This document shows positions 54,060 to 64,000 of a stretch of DNA of 64,000 bases, piece after piece. Where the stretch lies: NCBI RefSeq assembly GCF_024362695.1, contig NC_065417.1, positions 11,587,001 to 11,651,000 on the forward strand, read 5' to 3'. The translations under genes were made by a program, and so were the position numbers. How positions within the stretch are numbered: the stretch's first letter is position 1; every line of letters begins with the position of its first letter. A model generated the notes under the pieces. That model worked only from the letters and a program-made list of their open reading frames with translations, was not told the origin of the DNA and did no database searches. Origin of the DNA: Pectinophora gossypiella. Its lineage: Eukaryota > Arthropoda > Insecta > Lepidoptera > Gelechiidae.

Positions 54060-55680
54060 ATCACATTGAACAATTCTATTCAAAAAAACTTCACGAATAC
54101 GAGTCAGCGATGTCGAAATTATTGTATTGGATTGATTGAATGAAAAGTTGAAAAATGTCATTCCCTACTGTGTGTTAGTGTGAGGCATGTGTGAGTGAGG
54201 GAGAGACCCGGTAAGCGCCATCTATTACTATCTTCAGAGAAACTTTTGAGATAAACACAGCAATTTCAGAGTTTATTTTATTAGTTTTAATTAAAAGTAT
54301 AACATAATATTACTCAAAACATTTTGAAATTGATATGTTTTATTGAATTACATTACTATAATAATTACGTCTCATTAAAAATTAAAAGACTCGCACATGC
54401 ACTTCGAACTGCCCGCCATCTATTGAAACTTACAGGAACTTTTACAGTTGCAACTCGTGCCCTCGCTTGCCCCATGAAGATTATTATTATATTGTTTTGA
54501 AGAGAACTCATTGCATTCAAGGAACTTATTCAACAGGAAGATTGTTCTATAAATAACTCGACTTCTGCCAACGGCAAGCCGGATATATTTATAGCGGTTA
54601 CAAACACGTTTGTTCGCTTTGCAGTAATCATATAAGGCACCCGCTGATGCGCAAATGATGGTACCTACTTATTTTAAACCTTGGCCTCGCATCTTGTCCT
54701 TTATCTATCTTACCTACATTTACAGGGCATGTTAAGTACTTAACCAAAGTGAATATTCGAGATAGAATTTACCTTATACAACACAGTAAGTATTTGTCTA
54801 GAATTCCTTTTGAACTTTAGGTAGGTAAACTCGAACTTAAAGATGATTTTATTTATTTACAGCTGTAATATCGATGTACTATACACCTCTGCCTACCCGT
54901 TCGAGGATACAGGCGTGATGCTGTGTTATCAAAAAGTAAAGTAAGTATATTACGACCTTGTATTTATTACCTGTATTTAGTATACCTTCTATAACTACAT
55001 TATTCTGCTTTGAAACATATCAGTTTACAAAATTTACGATGCAGTCGGTAGGTATTTAAATTAGCAACTTAATTAGAATGGTTCATTAGTAATATACAAT
55101 CATAATAAACTTCTTAGTAACAATAACAATATTGAGCTCAATCGGTGATGCGTTGATGTCTTTACTATTAAAATATTTTTTCTATGAAAAAGATTTCAAC
55201 GACGCATATTTCCGTACCTATTTTTTAACATACTGGTGTTCTATTTTTAACTATAACATGTAATACTCTTCGTTACATTATTTATTTTGACGTTTGTTTC
55301 CGTTGCGGGGTGGGCAGAGCAACAAGTCGTTAGAATATTATACTAGATTCAGTCGCTGTGATACTTATTGAGGCGTTTATTTAAGGTGCATTGGGGTATA
55401 AATACATAATTAGTTTTCTTTCTGGTTCTACAACATGCTTGCAGTGCCCGCATGACACATTCTAGATCTTTCTTTTTGTTTAGAACTATCACAATAGGTA
55501 TGCAAATGCACAACACAACAACATAAATACAATAAAATCGTGCATAGTAATAGAGCTGGAAGGTGACATTATGTCGTTCCTTATCCAATTCTACTTATAA
55601 ATGTGTTTTGTGCGCATTTTACTTTGAATTGCTCAGTAGGTAGGTAGATGGTAGATACCCTAACATAATTATTTATTAAC
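54060..55680. other. Intergenic region upstream of the zinc-finger gene
   Basis: This presumably holds the zinc-finger gene promoter near 54000-54200, but I see no firm TATA or initiator. The rest is AT-rich with lepidopteran-style gtaggtacctac words. A minus-strand frame at 55349-55588 has a membrane-like segment but only a TTG start, and I do not support it as a gene. Confidence 0.4.
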
Positions 55681-55689
55681 TGCCTATAT

Positions 55690-55862
55690 ACCTACATCCC
55701 ACTGCTGGGCACAGGCCTCCGCTTAATCAACCGGAGGGGAATGGAGCATACTCCACCACGCTGCTCCAGGGGGGCCTTTGGCGGCACAATAGTCACCCTG
55801 ACACCAGGGTTGATGAGGTTGGTATTCCACCTCACAACCCACACGTCAGAAGAAGAGTAGGT
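55690..55862. repeat. Two SINE tails fused head to head
   Basis: Bases 55690-55770 are an inverted SINE body and tail (tatacctacatcccactgct ... ccaccacgctgctcc). Bases 55771-55862 are the third tail in direct orientation (ggggcctttggcggcacaat ... ccagggttgatgaggttgg ... cccacacg). The junction is abrupt. Confidence 0.65.
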
Positions 55863-56170
55863 GTGCTTTGAACTAGCAAGAAGTATATTACATATCTTAA
55901 ATAATGTCGTATAATTTCCATTACAGCTACTTTTTGTTTTTCTACTGACTAGTAATTTGAGAAATCTCATTTGATTCAAATAAGATTTCTAGGGGTATAT
56001 ATTTCAAACGTGGTCGAAGATGACGAATTCAAAAATAAGACCACGAGTTACAGAACATGCCTACAAGCATAGTTTCAAGTCAGTATATTGGACAAATACA
56101 ATATCATAATTTGTTATCCATCTGTCCCCAGTCCCTATAAACTGAGAACCTAACTACGGACATATACTTA

Positions 56171-56714
56171 CAGGGTGTTAGTGACATCGTAACGAATATT
56201 GAAGGGGATGATTCAGAGTTTCAGACCATGATTCTGTGTTAATATCAAGTGCTTAAGCTGGATATATGATCCACGCAGGATATTTTATTTATGTCTGCCA
56301 TACGCAATAATAATAATAATATCAAGTGGAATTTTCCGTCGTATATATATATTTTTGAATATTTTTTTTTTCTATTTTGCGATGGAAAATTCCACTTGAT
56401 ATTAACTCAGAATAATGTGCTGAAGAACTCGTTATGATGTCATTTATACCCCATGCAAGTACAAACAAGTAGCCATATAAGTACACATGGGTGTTAATGA
56501 CAGCGTAACAAATACTAAGGGGAATGATTCAGACCATGATTCTGAGTTGATATCGAGTAGATTTCCATGTCGGAAAATTCATGAAAAGTTTAGTTTTTTT
56601 TTAAATTATTTTCAGTTGCATACCTTTGCGACGGAAAATTCTAATTGATATCAATTCACAATCATGGTCTGTATCAACTTTCAAAGTTTTCGTTACGATG
56701 TCACTTACACCCTG
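56171..56714. repeat. Twin M1 foldback MITEs, spacer in opposite orientation
   Basis: The outer ends cagggtgttagtgacatcg (56171) and cgatgtcacttacaccctg (ending 56714) have TA on both sides. The middle spacer gcaagtacaaacaagtagcc...atataagtacacatg is the reverse complement of the spacer in the other two twins. The first unit has an extra insert around 56270-56320 (cttaagctggatatatgatc ... aataataataat). Confidence 0.85.
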
Positions 56715-57259
56715 TACTTATATGTATTCTGTGGTACATACGTATTATGTTAGTGACTTCCTCTTTCAGACCACTACTGTAATTTATCCTATGATTTTCC
56801 GTAAACCCGCTTACATATGCGGACATATTATCTAAATGGACAATAATGTACGACAATGGGACCTAAATAATGGAAAATAGAACATAAAGTATGTACGAAC
56901 ATGGGGCTATAGAGTCTGCTAGTAATTACGAATTTACGATACAAGCGAAAAGGTGAAATAGTACTTTCTGTATCTGCACGGCCTCGGGGTCCTGAAGTGT
57001 TTGCTGTCACGAGCAGTGATGTGCCCGGGAATGTTTCCAAAGTGGGAATATTCCCGTTGTAAAAACTCTTTTATTAAATAGTTTTTGTCTTTACTATTGA
57101 AAAGACATTGGTTGCTTTTCTTCTTCAAATTAATATTTATTGTACTCTGGTGTTAATGGTCTTCATGCCTAAAGGTTAGGTACTTACCTAATAAAGCTCT
57201 TTTTACAAAAGCGTTCCTGATTGGCCGCCTCTATGGCATAAGATAGAATAATACTACGT

Positions 57260-57281
57260 ATACACACACACACACACACAC
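57260..57281. repeat. (CA)n microsatellite
   Basis: About ten CA dinucleotides in a row. The flanks to 58440 hold SINE-like scraps (57545-57630) and no gene. Confidence 0.9.
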
Positions 57282-58454
57282 GGTACGTCGTTACGTACCG
57301 TCGCCGAACTAGATTTACCTCAAGTCAGACAGGATTCCAACTCAATATTGACTCGGGACTGTGGGTTTGTTTACGAACCCAGTGAAATATCATCAAAGTT
57401 TCGCTCAGTAGAGGGAGGTTTTTCGCCAGCATTAGGTACCTATACTTACCAGGTTGCGTGGGCCTGGAAGCAAGGCCGCGTTTTGTAACTTTGTTCTCTA
57501 TCCTTTTTGTATTGTACTAGGTATGTAGGTAGATACGTAGATATTTGTTCCACCAATACACAATGGAGCAGTGTGGTGCGAGTAGGAGTGTCCACACTCC
57601 CTCCAGATCGTTGAGGGAAACCATGTCTGCCTAGCAGAGGGCAGTCAATTTCGCTAATAATGTAATAATATGTGTGGCTCGCCACTAATGCTCACAACCT
57701 ATCACTTAGTTGATCTTCCGATAGATATAAGTGCCTCTGACTACTCCGTAGAAATATAATCGTGAGCTTAAGTTGTTTATTACTTAAAAAAAACCTTTTG
57801 ACTTGCATCCTTCGTCGCCTATTCTCTGGCCGCACACCACCTAAGCCTGGATGCGGCTTTCCCCATTGTCTAATCACAATAGCGTCAGTTTGCACCATCC
57901 AGCGGACGGTTTGCACAACCAACACAATGACATTGCTGACCGTACATGTTGGACGAGCCGATCCAACTGATTAGCTGACCTTACACGTCGGGTTTATGTC
58001 TCGGATTGTTGTTTTATCTGCTTCTGCGGTCTGTGAAGGGGATTTCTGTCTTTGTTAGATTTAGAAGTAGTTGGAGGGTGACCTGAATATTTTTAGCGGT
58101 ATTATTTCGACTGGGAGCGAAGAATGACATACTTAGAACGTGAGAAGGTGCGCGTGCGCTTTATTTTCTCGATCGTGACAATTGTGTCCTTACTCACATG
58201 CTGATTTGGGTAATGGGCTGATCACCTGACGAGTAAAACAACCAAAAAATACTTTAGGACTTCGCACTTAATGTTTTTTATTACTTTTTGTTTCTGTCCG
58301 TCCCATTAGGGATAACGGGAGTGAGTTTATGTATGTGTATTATTCTGTGTATGTCTCACACTTAAGAAAGATTGTTTGGAAAGCGTTCAGCACGAGTGCC
58401 TATAAACATACCGGGTAGGTCAAGTACAGATAGACATAGGTTAACACTTTCAAT

Positions 58455-58796
58455 TTTTCTTTCTTTTCACGGCCTCTGTGGTCCAGTGGTTAAGCGTTGG
58501 ACTCACGATCCGGAGGCCCCGGGTTCGAATCCCGGTGGGGACATATATCACAAAATTCACTTTGTGATCCCTAGTTTGGTTAGGACATTACAGGCTGATC
58601 ACCTGATTGTCCGAAAGTAAGATGATCCGTGCTTCGGAAGGCACGTTAAGCCGTTGGTCCCGGTTACTACTTACTGATGTAAGTAAGTAGTCGTTACATG
58701 AGCCATGTCAGGGGCCTTTGGCGGCTCAATAGTAACCCTGACACCAGGGTTAATGAGGCTAGTATTGCACCTCACAACCCACACGATAAGAAGAAG
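58455..58796 (+). repeat. Full-length tRNA-Val-like SINE with 12-base target duplication
   Basis: The direct repeat aacactttcaat (58443-58454 and 58797-58808) flanks the element. The head has A box tggtccagtgg, B box gggttcgaatccc, and an anticodon stem-loop ttgga-ctcacga-tccgg with CAC in the anticodon place. The shared body and the third tail (ccctgacaccagggttaatg ... cacacgataagaagaag) follow. It is the best-preserved copy of this family in the window. Confidence 0.92.
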
Positions 58797-58959
58797 AACA
58801 CTTTCAATGACAGAACCAAGGTGTCATATTGCCTATTATGAACCATCAACGACTCACGATCATGATGTCCGTGAAAGAGTTAAGTATAGGTGTTCCTAGT
58901 CCTATCTATTGAATGTAATGTTTTATAGCGCTCACATGTCCGTCTCTGAATTAATCTCA

Positions 58960-59185
58960 ATAGGGTAGTTTCCAACTAGTCAAATCAGTTACTTTTTACC
59001 AAACGTCAAAACACGAAATTACTATGCGATTTGTATGAAAATGCAACCTCTGACGTCATAGAAAAACGTGACAAAATGTCGCACTTATTATTAGATTTTT
59101 CTTTATTAAAATTCATAGATAGGTTATAAATAGAAAAAAAAATTGTCACCTTTAGGTCTGTCTTTATTTAGTAGGAAACTATACA
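58960..59185 (-). repeat. M2 element
   Basis: Inverted copy running from gtttccaactagtcaaatca through cctctgacgtcatagaaaaa to ttgtcacctttaggtctgtc and tagtaggaaactatac. Both tips carry gtttcc/ggaaac, suggesting short terminal inverted repeats for the family. Confidence 0.75.
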
Positions 59186-59637
59186 ATAAAACCTAAGTAC
59201 TTAAAAATTACAAAAAAATACTTAATATACCTGTTTACTTACTTATTGTGATAAGTACCTATTCTTTGGACGTACTCTTTGTTCCTAACATACATTTTCT
59301 TTATCTAAATACATTAGCAAGCGCAGTAAATCGTGATTTCTATTGAGCACCTCTCTACTGGCTTAGATCAATGTTTTCCGATGTTTTCTCTGCAGATCGG
59401 TAATGAACCTGGTAGTAACTGGACCGGATCAAATTGTCCCGAGATTCGATCACGACCTCCAAGCTCTTCATATAATTACCATGCTTTCTTCTTTTATACC
59501 TCCTTATACAATTATATGTCTGTTTTAGAAAGGAGAAAACATTAGTTTATTTATTAACTGACTTCAAAAGGAGGTTATCTATTTGAGCCTTTATGTAAGT
59601 ATGTAATATTGTGGGAATTACACAATATTCGTAGATA

Positions 59638-59924
59638 CATCACCAGCCCATTAACGTCCCCACTGCTGGGGCACGGGCCTTCCCTATGGATGGATAGAGA
59701 GATCGGGCCTTACACCACCACGCGGGCCCAGTGCGAATTGGTGGTTATTAACACTACTAATGTAGCCGGGACCAACGGCTTAACGTGCCTTCCGAAGCAC
59801 GGAGGAGCTCGAGATGAACTTATATGTTTTAGTGGTCACCCATCCTATGACCGGCCTTTGCGAAAGTTGCTTAACTTCAACAATCGCAGACCGAGCGCGT
59901 TTACCGCTGCGCCACCGAGCTCCT
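59638..59924 (-). repeat. tRNA/5S-like SINE
   Basis: Inverted copy: cagcccattaacgtccccac ... cgtgccttccgaagcacgga ... ggtcacccatcctatgaccg ... gctgcgccaccgagctcct. It is nearly full length. Confidence 0.85.
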
Positions 59925-60214
59925 CGTAGGTACATGTGAGCTTAAATTTTCCATTTCTCAAAAACTGCAAATCGTATTGCAATATTTTTTCTTCTTTTTA
60001 TTAAAATAAGAACTTAGTTGTCATATAGCTTAGCAACAGTGCAAGGTTCTTCAAAATCGGCATAAGTTTTAAAGATGTGGTCATAAAACATTATTTTGGA
60101 AGAAAATCAATGAACTCGTTGATGTCTTTTGTATGAAGAATCCTTTAACAGTGGCACTTTATAGTGGCGTGTGACATGAAGCCTTTAGAGGTCATTTAAG
60201 TGCTGCCAATATGG

Positions 60215-60480
60215 GTATATGGGCATAAATGCGGGGTTGATAAGGTTGGTAATCCACCTCATAACCCACACCTTGACCCATCACCCACTAGATAGAAGAA
60301 AGAGACAAATTACTTACGTAACGTGATCCCAATACAATAATTGATTTTACAGGCAAACTACACTTTTTTACGTAACTATCTATCTAAATAATACAACATA
60401 GCATCACGATTGTATCCCCGTAGGGGTAGGCAGAGGTGTATTGTACATGCAACCACTCCCTGCCATCGCCAGTTATGTTT
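60215..60480. repeat. SINE tail scrap and short repeat
   Basis: Bases 60225-60300 resemble the third SINE tail (gcggggttgataaggttggt ... cctcataacccacac). Bases 60395-60480 (gcatcacgattgtatccccg ... gcagaggtgtattgtacatg) match 41545-41625. Confidence 0.5.
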
Positions 60481-60509
60481 AAGTCCCACAATAGGGGGCC
60501 TATTGCCAT

Positions 60510-60803
60510 TCATCATCATCAGCCCATTAACGTACCCACTGCTGTGGCACGGGCCTTCCCTATCCCGATGGATAGGGAGAGATCGGGCCTTAAACCATCA
60601 CGCGGGCCCAGTGCGGACTGATGGTTATTAACGACTGCTAATGCAGCCGGGACCCACGGCTTAACATGCCTTCCGAAGCACGGAGGAGCTCGAGATGAAA
60701 ACTTTTTTTTGTGGTCACCCATCCTATGACCGGCCTTTGCGAAAGTTGCTTAACTTCAACAATCGCAGACCGAGCGCGTTTACCGCTGCGCCACCGAGCT
60801 CCT
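60510..60803 (-). repeat. tRNA/5S-like SINE
   Basis: Second inverted copy within 600 bases of the one ending at 59924: (atc)n tail, cagcccattaacgtacccac, body, tgtggtcacccatcctatga, gctgcgccaccgagctcct. It differs from its neighbour by scattered substitutions, so they are separate insertions. Confidence 0.87.
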
Positions 60804-61684
60804 ATTGCGATTAAACAGGCTCAAATGAAGAGAGAAACCAGGATGTGAATTATGCTAGAGTGATAGCAATTGGTCTTCTTATTAAGTAGTTGCTTTACCC
60901 ACATAAGTATTATTGCCATGCGTTTATCTATCTAAATACCATAAGTATGTAAGTAGGTATCCACACGTGTTTCTTCATTAATACAACCTATTACCTAAAT
61001 AATGATAGGATATGAGAATATTCCGGTAAGTAAGTATAATAATAATTTCCAACAAAACTATATCACATTAATACAAACAATGGCATTTTGAAACTTATTA
61101 TTTTGTAAAGGCCAGATTGTAACATTTTATTAAATTAATAGTGGTGCATTTTTGGACTGTTTCACGGAAATTTCATAAGAAAAAGTCAAAACAATGGGTC
61201 ACGACACGACGCCGGCGATTACAACGAAATGTCTTTTTGGACAATTACTTTGTAGACAATGGTTGGAACTAATGCCAGGCGTCTGCAGACGTAATGTGCT
61301 AGAAATTGCCAAATTCCAGACTCAGTATCCTGAATTCTGTGCCGACAACGCTTCGCAATGATGTTTTGATGCGGAGTTCTCATAGGTTAAGCTACTTGCA
61401 ATGCCATAGGGCTACTCTAAAACGCGTAGTTTTTAATAGGTGGTTTATTTACTAGTAAGTATCTATTAAGCTCTCTTACTACTCCCATGTACTTATTATA
61501 AGATAAGTGATTATCTAGAAGATATGAATGCATGGGATTAACTGTCTGGGAACTGATATTAGGCAGCCAAATTACTAAATTGTATAACAGTTTTTTTTTT
61601 TTAAAAAAGAACGTGTGTGTGACGAGATTTTTTGCATTTTTAAAAGAACTTCTAGGGCTCTGTGACGAGGTTTTTCTTGCACCT
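60804..61684. other. Intergenic DNA
   Basis: No gene, RNA or repeat that I can support. The block 61190-61390 is slightly more GC-rich than its surroundings, but all frames are broken. Confidence 0.4.
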
Positions 61685-61830
61685 TCTTTACCCCGGCTAT
61701 ACTAGTTGTGAGAAGCTGCAGTAGTTTTAGGCGGATGAAACATTCGTTACCTACGTAAAAAATGACGATTCAAAGTGTAACTATGTTGTGTTACCTGCTA
61801 AATAAAGATATTTTTTAATTTGAATTTACA
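61685..61830 (+). repeat. LINE 3-prime end
   Basis: Read on the plus strand: gtgagaagctgcagtagttt, then ggcggatgaaacattcgtta, then gcaaataaagata-like end ctaaataaagatatttttta and tttgaattt. This is the sense orientation of the repeat at 34917, 36258 and 12253, and shows an aataaa near its 3-prime end. Confidence 0.65.
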
Positions 61831-62439
61831 TAAATAAGTATTGCTATGGCCGAATGGAGTTTCATTTCACAAGCATTGTTATATATAAAAGAAAAGCTCC
61901 TACTAAGTACTACTAGTTCAGTTGTCCACTGAGTTACAGATATTGCCTGCAGGCTATTACAATGACTGTCTATGAGTACAGTTGTATAAACTCGAACATC
62001 ATGACAACCCTACCTGTAACCATAAGATGTGTAGATCGTAAGTATGTCGACGATCATTACGATATGCGTTACAATGGTGTAGTATGCGAAATATGCTAGA
62101 AACTATGTGCTACTTGCAGATGACGTGTTGGTAGCTACTCGTAGAGATGGATATCATTAGATTTTCCTTTAAGTTAGACGATGCAGAGGGCCTAGGTGAG
62201 ATGGATTTATTTTATTGCAAATGTTTTTTTTTTCACGCATGCATGGTAAGGACCGGTCGCTCCTTTCTTGTGAGTAGAATATCTAGTAAAGTAGTTGTAA
62301 TCAGATAATACCTAAGCGAAGGACGTAATATACGATCCCGACGAGCCGATTACTTTAGCCATAGAGGCAGCCAATCAGCTCGCGACTCCAAACACTTCAG
62401 GACCCCGATACCGACCCCGCCGGCTTTCGATGATTTCCC

Positions 62440-62640
62440 TCAGTCAGCGCTATCGACCCACTAGGGTCGATTAATTATTTCAAATATTTTTCCTCTCAGA
62501 CGACGCCCTGAGCCGGGGCTCGCGCCCAGCTGGGCACCCTCAGCCCTGTTGTCTTAAACGTTGTACCGGGTCCCCATTTGTCCGGCCAAGTAGTTAATGC
62601 CACCTGCGGCAAATCTACAATAAGCCCCGTCAAAAAAAAA
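62440..62640 (-). repeat. M6 repeat
   Basis: Inverted copy of 14080-14290: gatcgacccactagggtcga-like start near 62452, then ctctcagacgacgccctgag, gcgcccagctgggcaccctc and tttgtccggccaagtagtta. GC-rich relative to the neighbourhood. Confidence 0.6.
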
Positions 62641-62689
62641 CGTAATAACTAAGTAATACAAATCGCTAAAGCTAGTAGGTAGTACACAT

Positions 62690-62880
62690 GATCTGCAGGG
62701 TCTGTACAGCCAGCGCGTCGCGCGCGGCGTGAAGTACATCAACGGCTTCGACCAATAGACGCAGCGAATCTATCTACGTAGATAAACGTCGTATCACTAT
62801 TGGTCAAAGCCTTCTAGATATATATCGCGCTGCGGTGCGGTTACTATGCCGCGAGGGGCGCGAGGACAGTAAATCAAAAA
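62690..62880. repeat. GC-rich block with inverted CCAAT words
   Basis: The words ggcttcgaccaatagacg and ctattggtcaaagcc face each other around a tatctacgtagata palindrome. The ctattggttgaagc word also occurs at 41780 beside a similar cagtatacccatatagat context, so this is a dispersed repeat rather than a unique promoter. Confidence 0.45.
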
Positions 62881-62963
62881 GTGACTTGACTCAGAAAGAG
62901 CTGAATTAGGTAATAGAGAAGCTTACTTATAATGCAATGCATAGGTACTTAGCTTATTTTTAT

Positions 62964-63092
62964 GAATGTATACACTTTGGTACCATGTCACATTAACTTT
63001 TTGGACAAATTGAACTGTAAGTCTCACTAAATGTCAAATATGTTAGTGCGACAGAATCCTAAAGTGGGTACATTATATTGCTCATGACTGTA
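62964..63092 (-). repeat. M5 element
   Basis: Inverted copy: tgtatacactttggtaccat ... ttaactttttggacaaattg ... gggtacattatattgctcat. Confidence 0.75.
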
Positions 63093-64000
63093 CACAGGAA
63101 ATTATACAGTAATAAGTTACCTACCTACTAAGTATAATACCCTTGTTTGGTGTTGGACATAATCTATCCTTAGCAGGTAAACCAAATTCATCGAAAATCC
63201 AAAAACATTTATTGAAATAATAATCTGTGGATGAACACAAAAAGATCTTTGACGACATATCATAAAACATCATAAAAAGTAAGTACCTATCTTCATCTAT
63301 AGGTAAGTAAATATCTACTAAGTCATATAATGATAAGCACCTAACTAGTAACTAGACTAGGTCACACAGATAATGCAAAATTAACCCGACCGCGCAGACA
63401 TGAGGCCAGTCAACTCTACGGCTATTACCTACCTAACAATTATATCCGCTCAACCTAATTTCCTTTCAAAATTACGTTACAGCCTACTTACAGGACTAAG
63501 AACACGATGTCATTTTTTGATAAAGAAAATGCTTTACAGATACCTACTCATAATTATTTTTATAAGTACTTACGTACTTTACAGAAAAGATTTTTATAAG
63601 CACTTCTTTTAAAATACAGTTAAGTAACTAATGTGCTTATTACGAGAGTCTTGCGATATTTCTTACTGATTCCTACTTTAGAATTGTTAAGTAAATGTTC
63701 TCTTTTGGGACAAAATAAAATGCAAGCATCTTCATTTTCGCTCTAATAAGCATCTCCCGCCATTTATCCAAAGTACTAGTCACCTGTCGGCGACTGTCGT
63801 CGTACCTCCAAGAAGCACGATCTTGCGATTCGAGCGGGGATCATTTTCCAAACACTGCACTTCTTATTGTCTCACCATCCATACTTTATTCCACGATTCG
63901 GTTTCGCGGTGATAGGAAGTCGACATCTTTTCGCGCCAAATTTTGACAATTTGCTTTTTTATCGGTGCATGCTCTGCAGTTGGTTAAAGGCATTCGGCCA
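63093..64000. other. Right end of window, no gene supported
   Basis: AT-rich until about 63740, then markedly more balanced in base content. The last 100 bases include cttttcgcgccaaattttga, an E2F-type word (see findings). This could be the promoter side of a gene beyond the window, but no coding exon is visible. Confidence 0.4.

Noticed and set aside
55349..55588. 79-codon minus-strand frame with a membrane-like segment
   Set aside because: It starts with TTG, has no splice or poly(A) support and no recognisable family.
58468..58545. Functional tRNA genes at the SINE heads (also 1-70, 30433-30502, 30840-30908)
   Set aside because: They have A and B boxes, but the acceptor stems do not close and each is followed by the repeated SINE body. 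They are SINE heads.
1..64000. A prokaryote-style gene system, defence island or operon
   Set aside because: The DNA is intron-rich animal nuclear sequence. No clusters of same-strand compact genes, ribosome binding sites or phage-like modules occur.

Overview
The window is animal nuclear DNA, most likely from a moth or butterfly (Lepidoptera). It is AT-rich, its genes have many short exons with GT-AG introns, and its introns and intergenic DNA are packed with the kinds of repeats typical of lepidopteran genomes: tRNA- and 5S-derived SINEs, foldback MITEs, and 5-prime-truncated non-LTR retrotransposons. The lineage is an inference from repeat style and codon-level gene structure, not from a marker gene.

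Three host genes can be rebuilt from exons. (1) Bases 353-25579, plus strand: the C-terminal 1718 residues of the nucleoporin ELYS (MEL-28/AHCTF1) in 24 exons; the N-terminal beta-propeller lies left of the window. (2) Bases 38179-26329, minus strand: a complete 10-exon, 1104-residue SLC38A10-type amino acid transporter with a very long glutamine/asparagine-rich cytosolic tail. It is tail-to-tail with ELYS, with about 750 bases between the stop codons. (3) Bases 53705-49334, minus strand: an 11-finger C2H2 zinc-finger protein of 721 residues in two coding exons, with a small 5-prime UTR exon upstream near 53843. The three genes have no obvious joint function.

The rest is repeat landscape. An intact Tc1-like transposon (DD34E transposase, 27-base terminal repeats, TA duplication) sits at 7653-9288 in an ELYS intron. 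A 4-kb hAT-like insertion with a perfect 8-base target duplication occupies 45099-49071; inside it are a foldback-type inverted array of tandem units (45320-47453) and a decayed reverse transcriptase. Palindromic MITEs with cagggtgttagtgacatcg ends occur singly, as tandem twins with the same short spacer at three loci, and as the ends of a 2.7-kb non-coding element inside an ELYS intron. Two SINE families, one with a tRNA-Val-like head and one with a tRNA/5S-like head, share a central module and carry several alternative tails. Bases 38.2-45 kb and 54-64 kb hold no gene that I can support, apart from weak hints of a small spliced transcript near 42.6-43.7 kb and of a promoter at the right edge.

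Short names used below for recurrent non-coding families: M1 (cagggtgttagtgacatcg foldback), M2 (aactagtcaaatcagtta element), M3 (cttatccgccgaaaagg palindrome), M4 (ggttaaaaaggccacat palindrome), M5 (about 140-base gtcatgagcaatataatg element), M6 (cattaactacttggccgga element).
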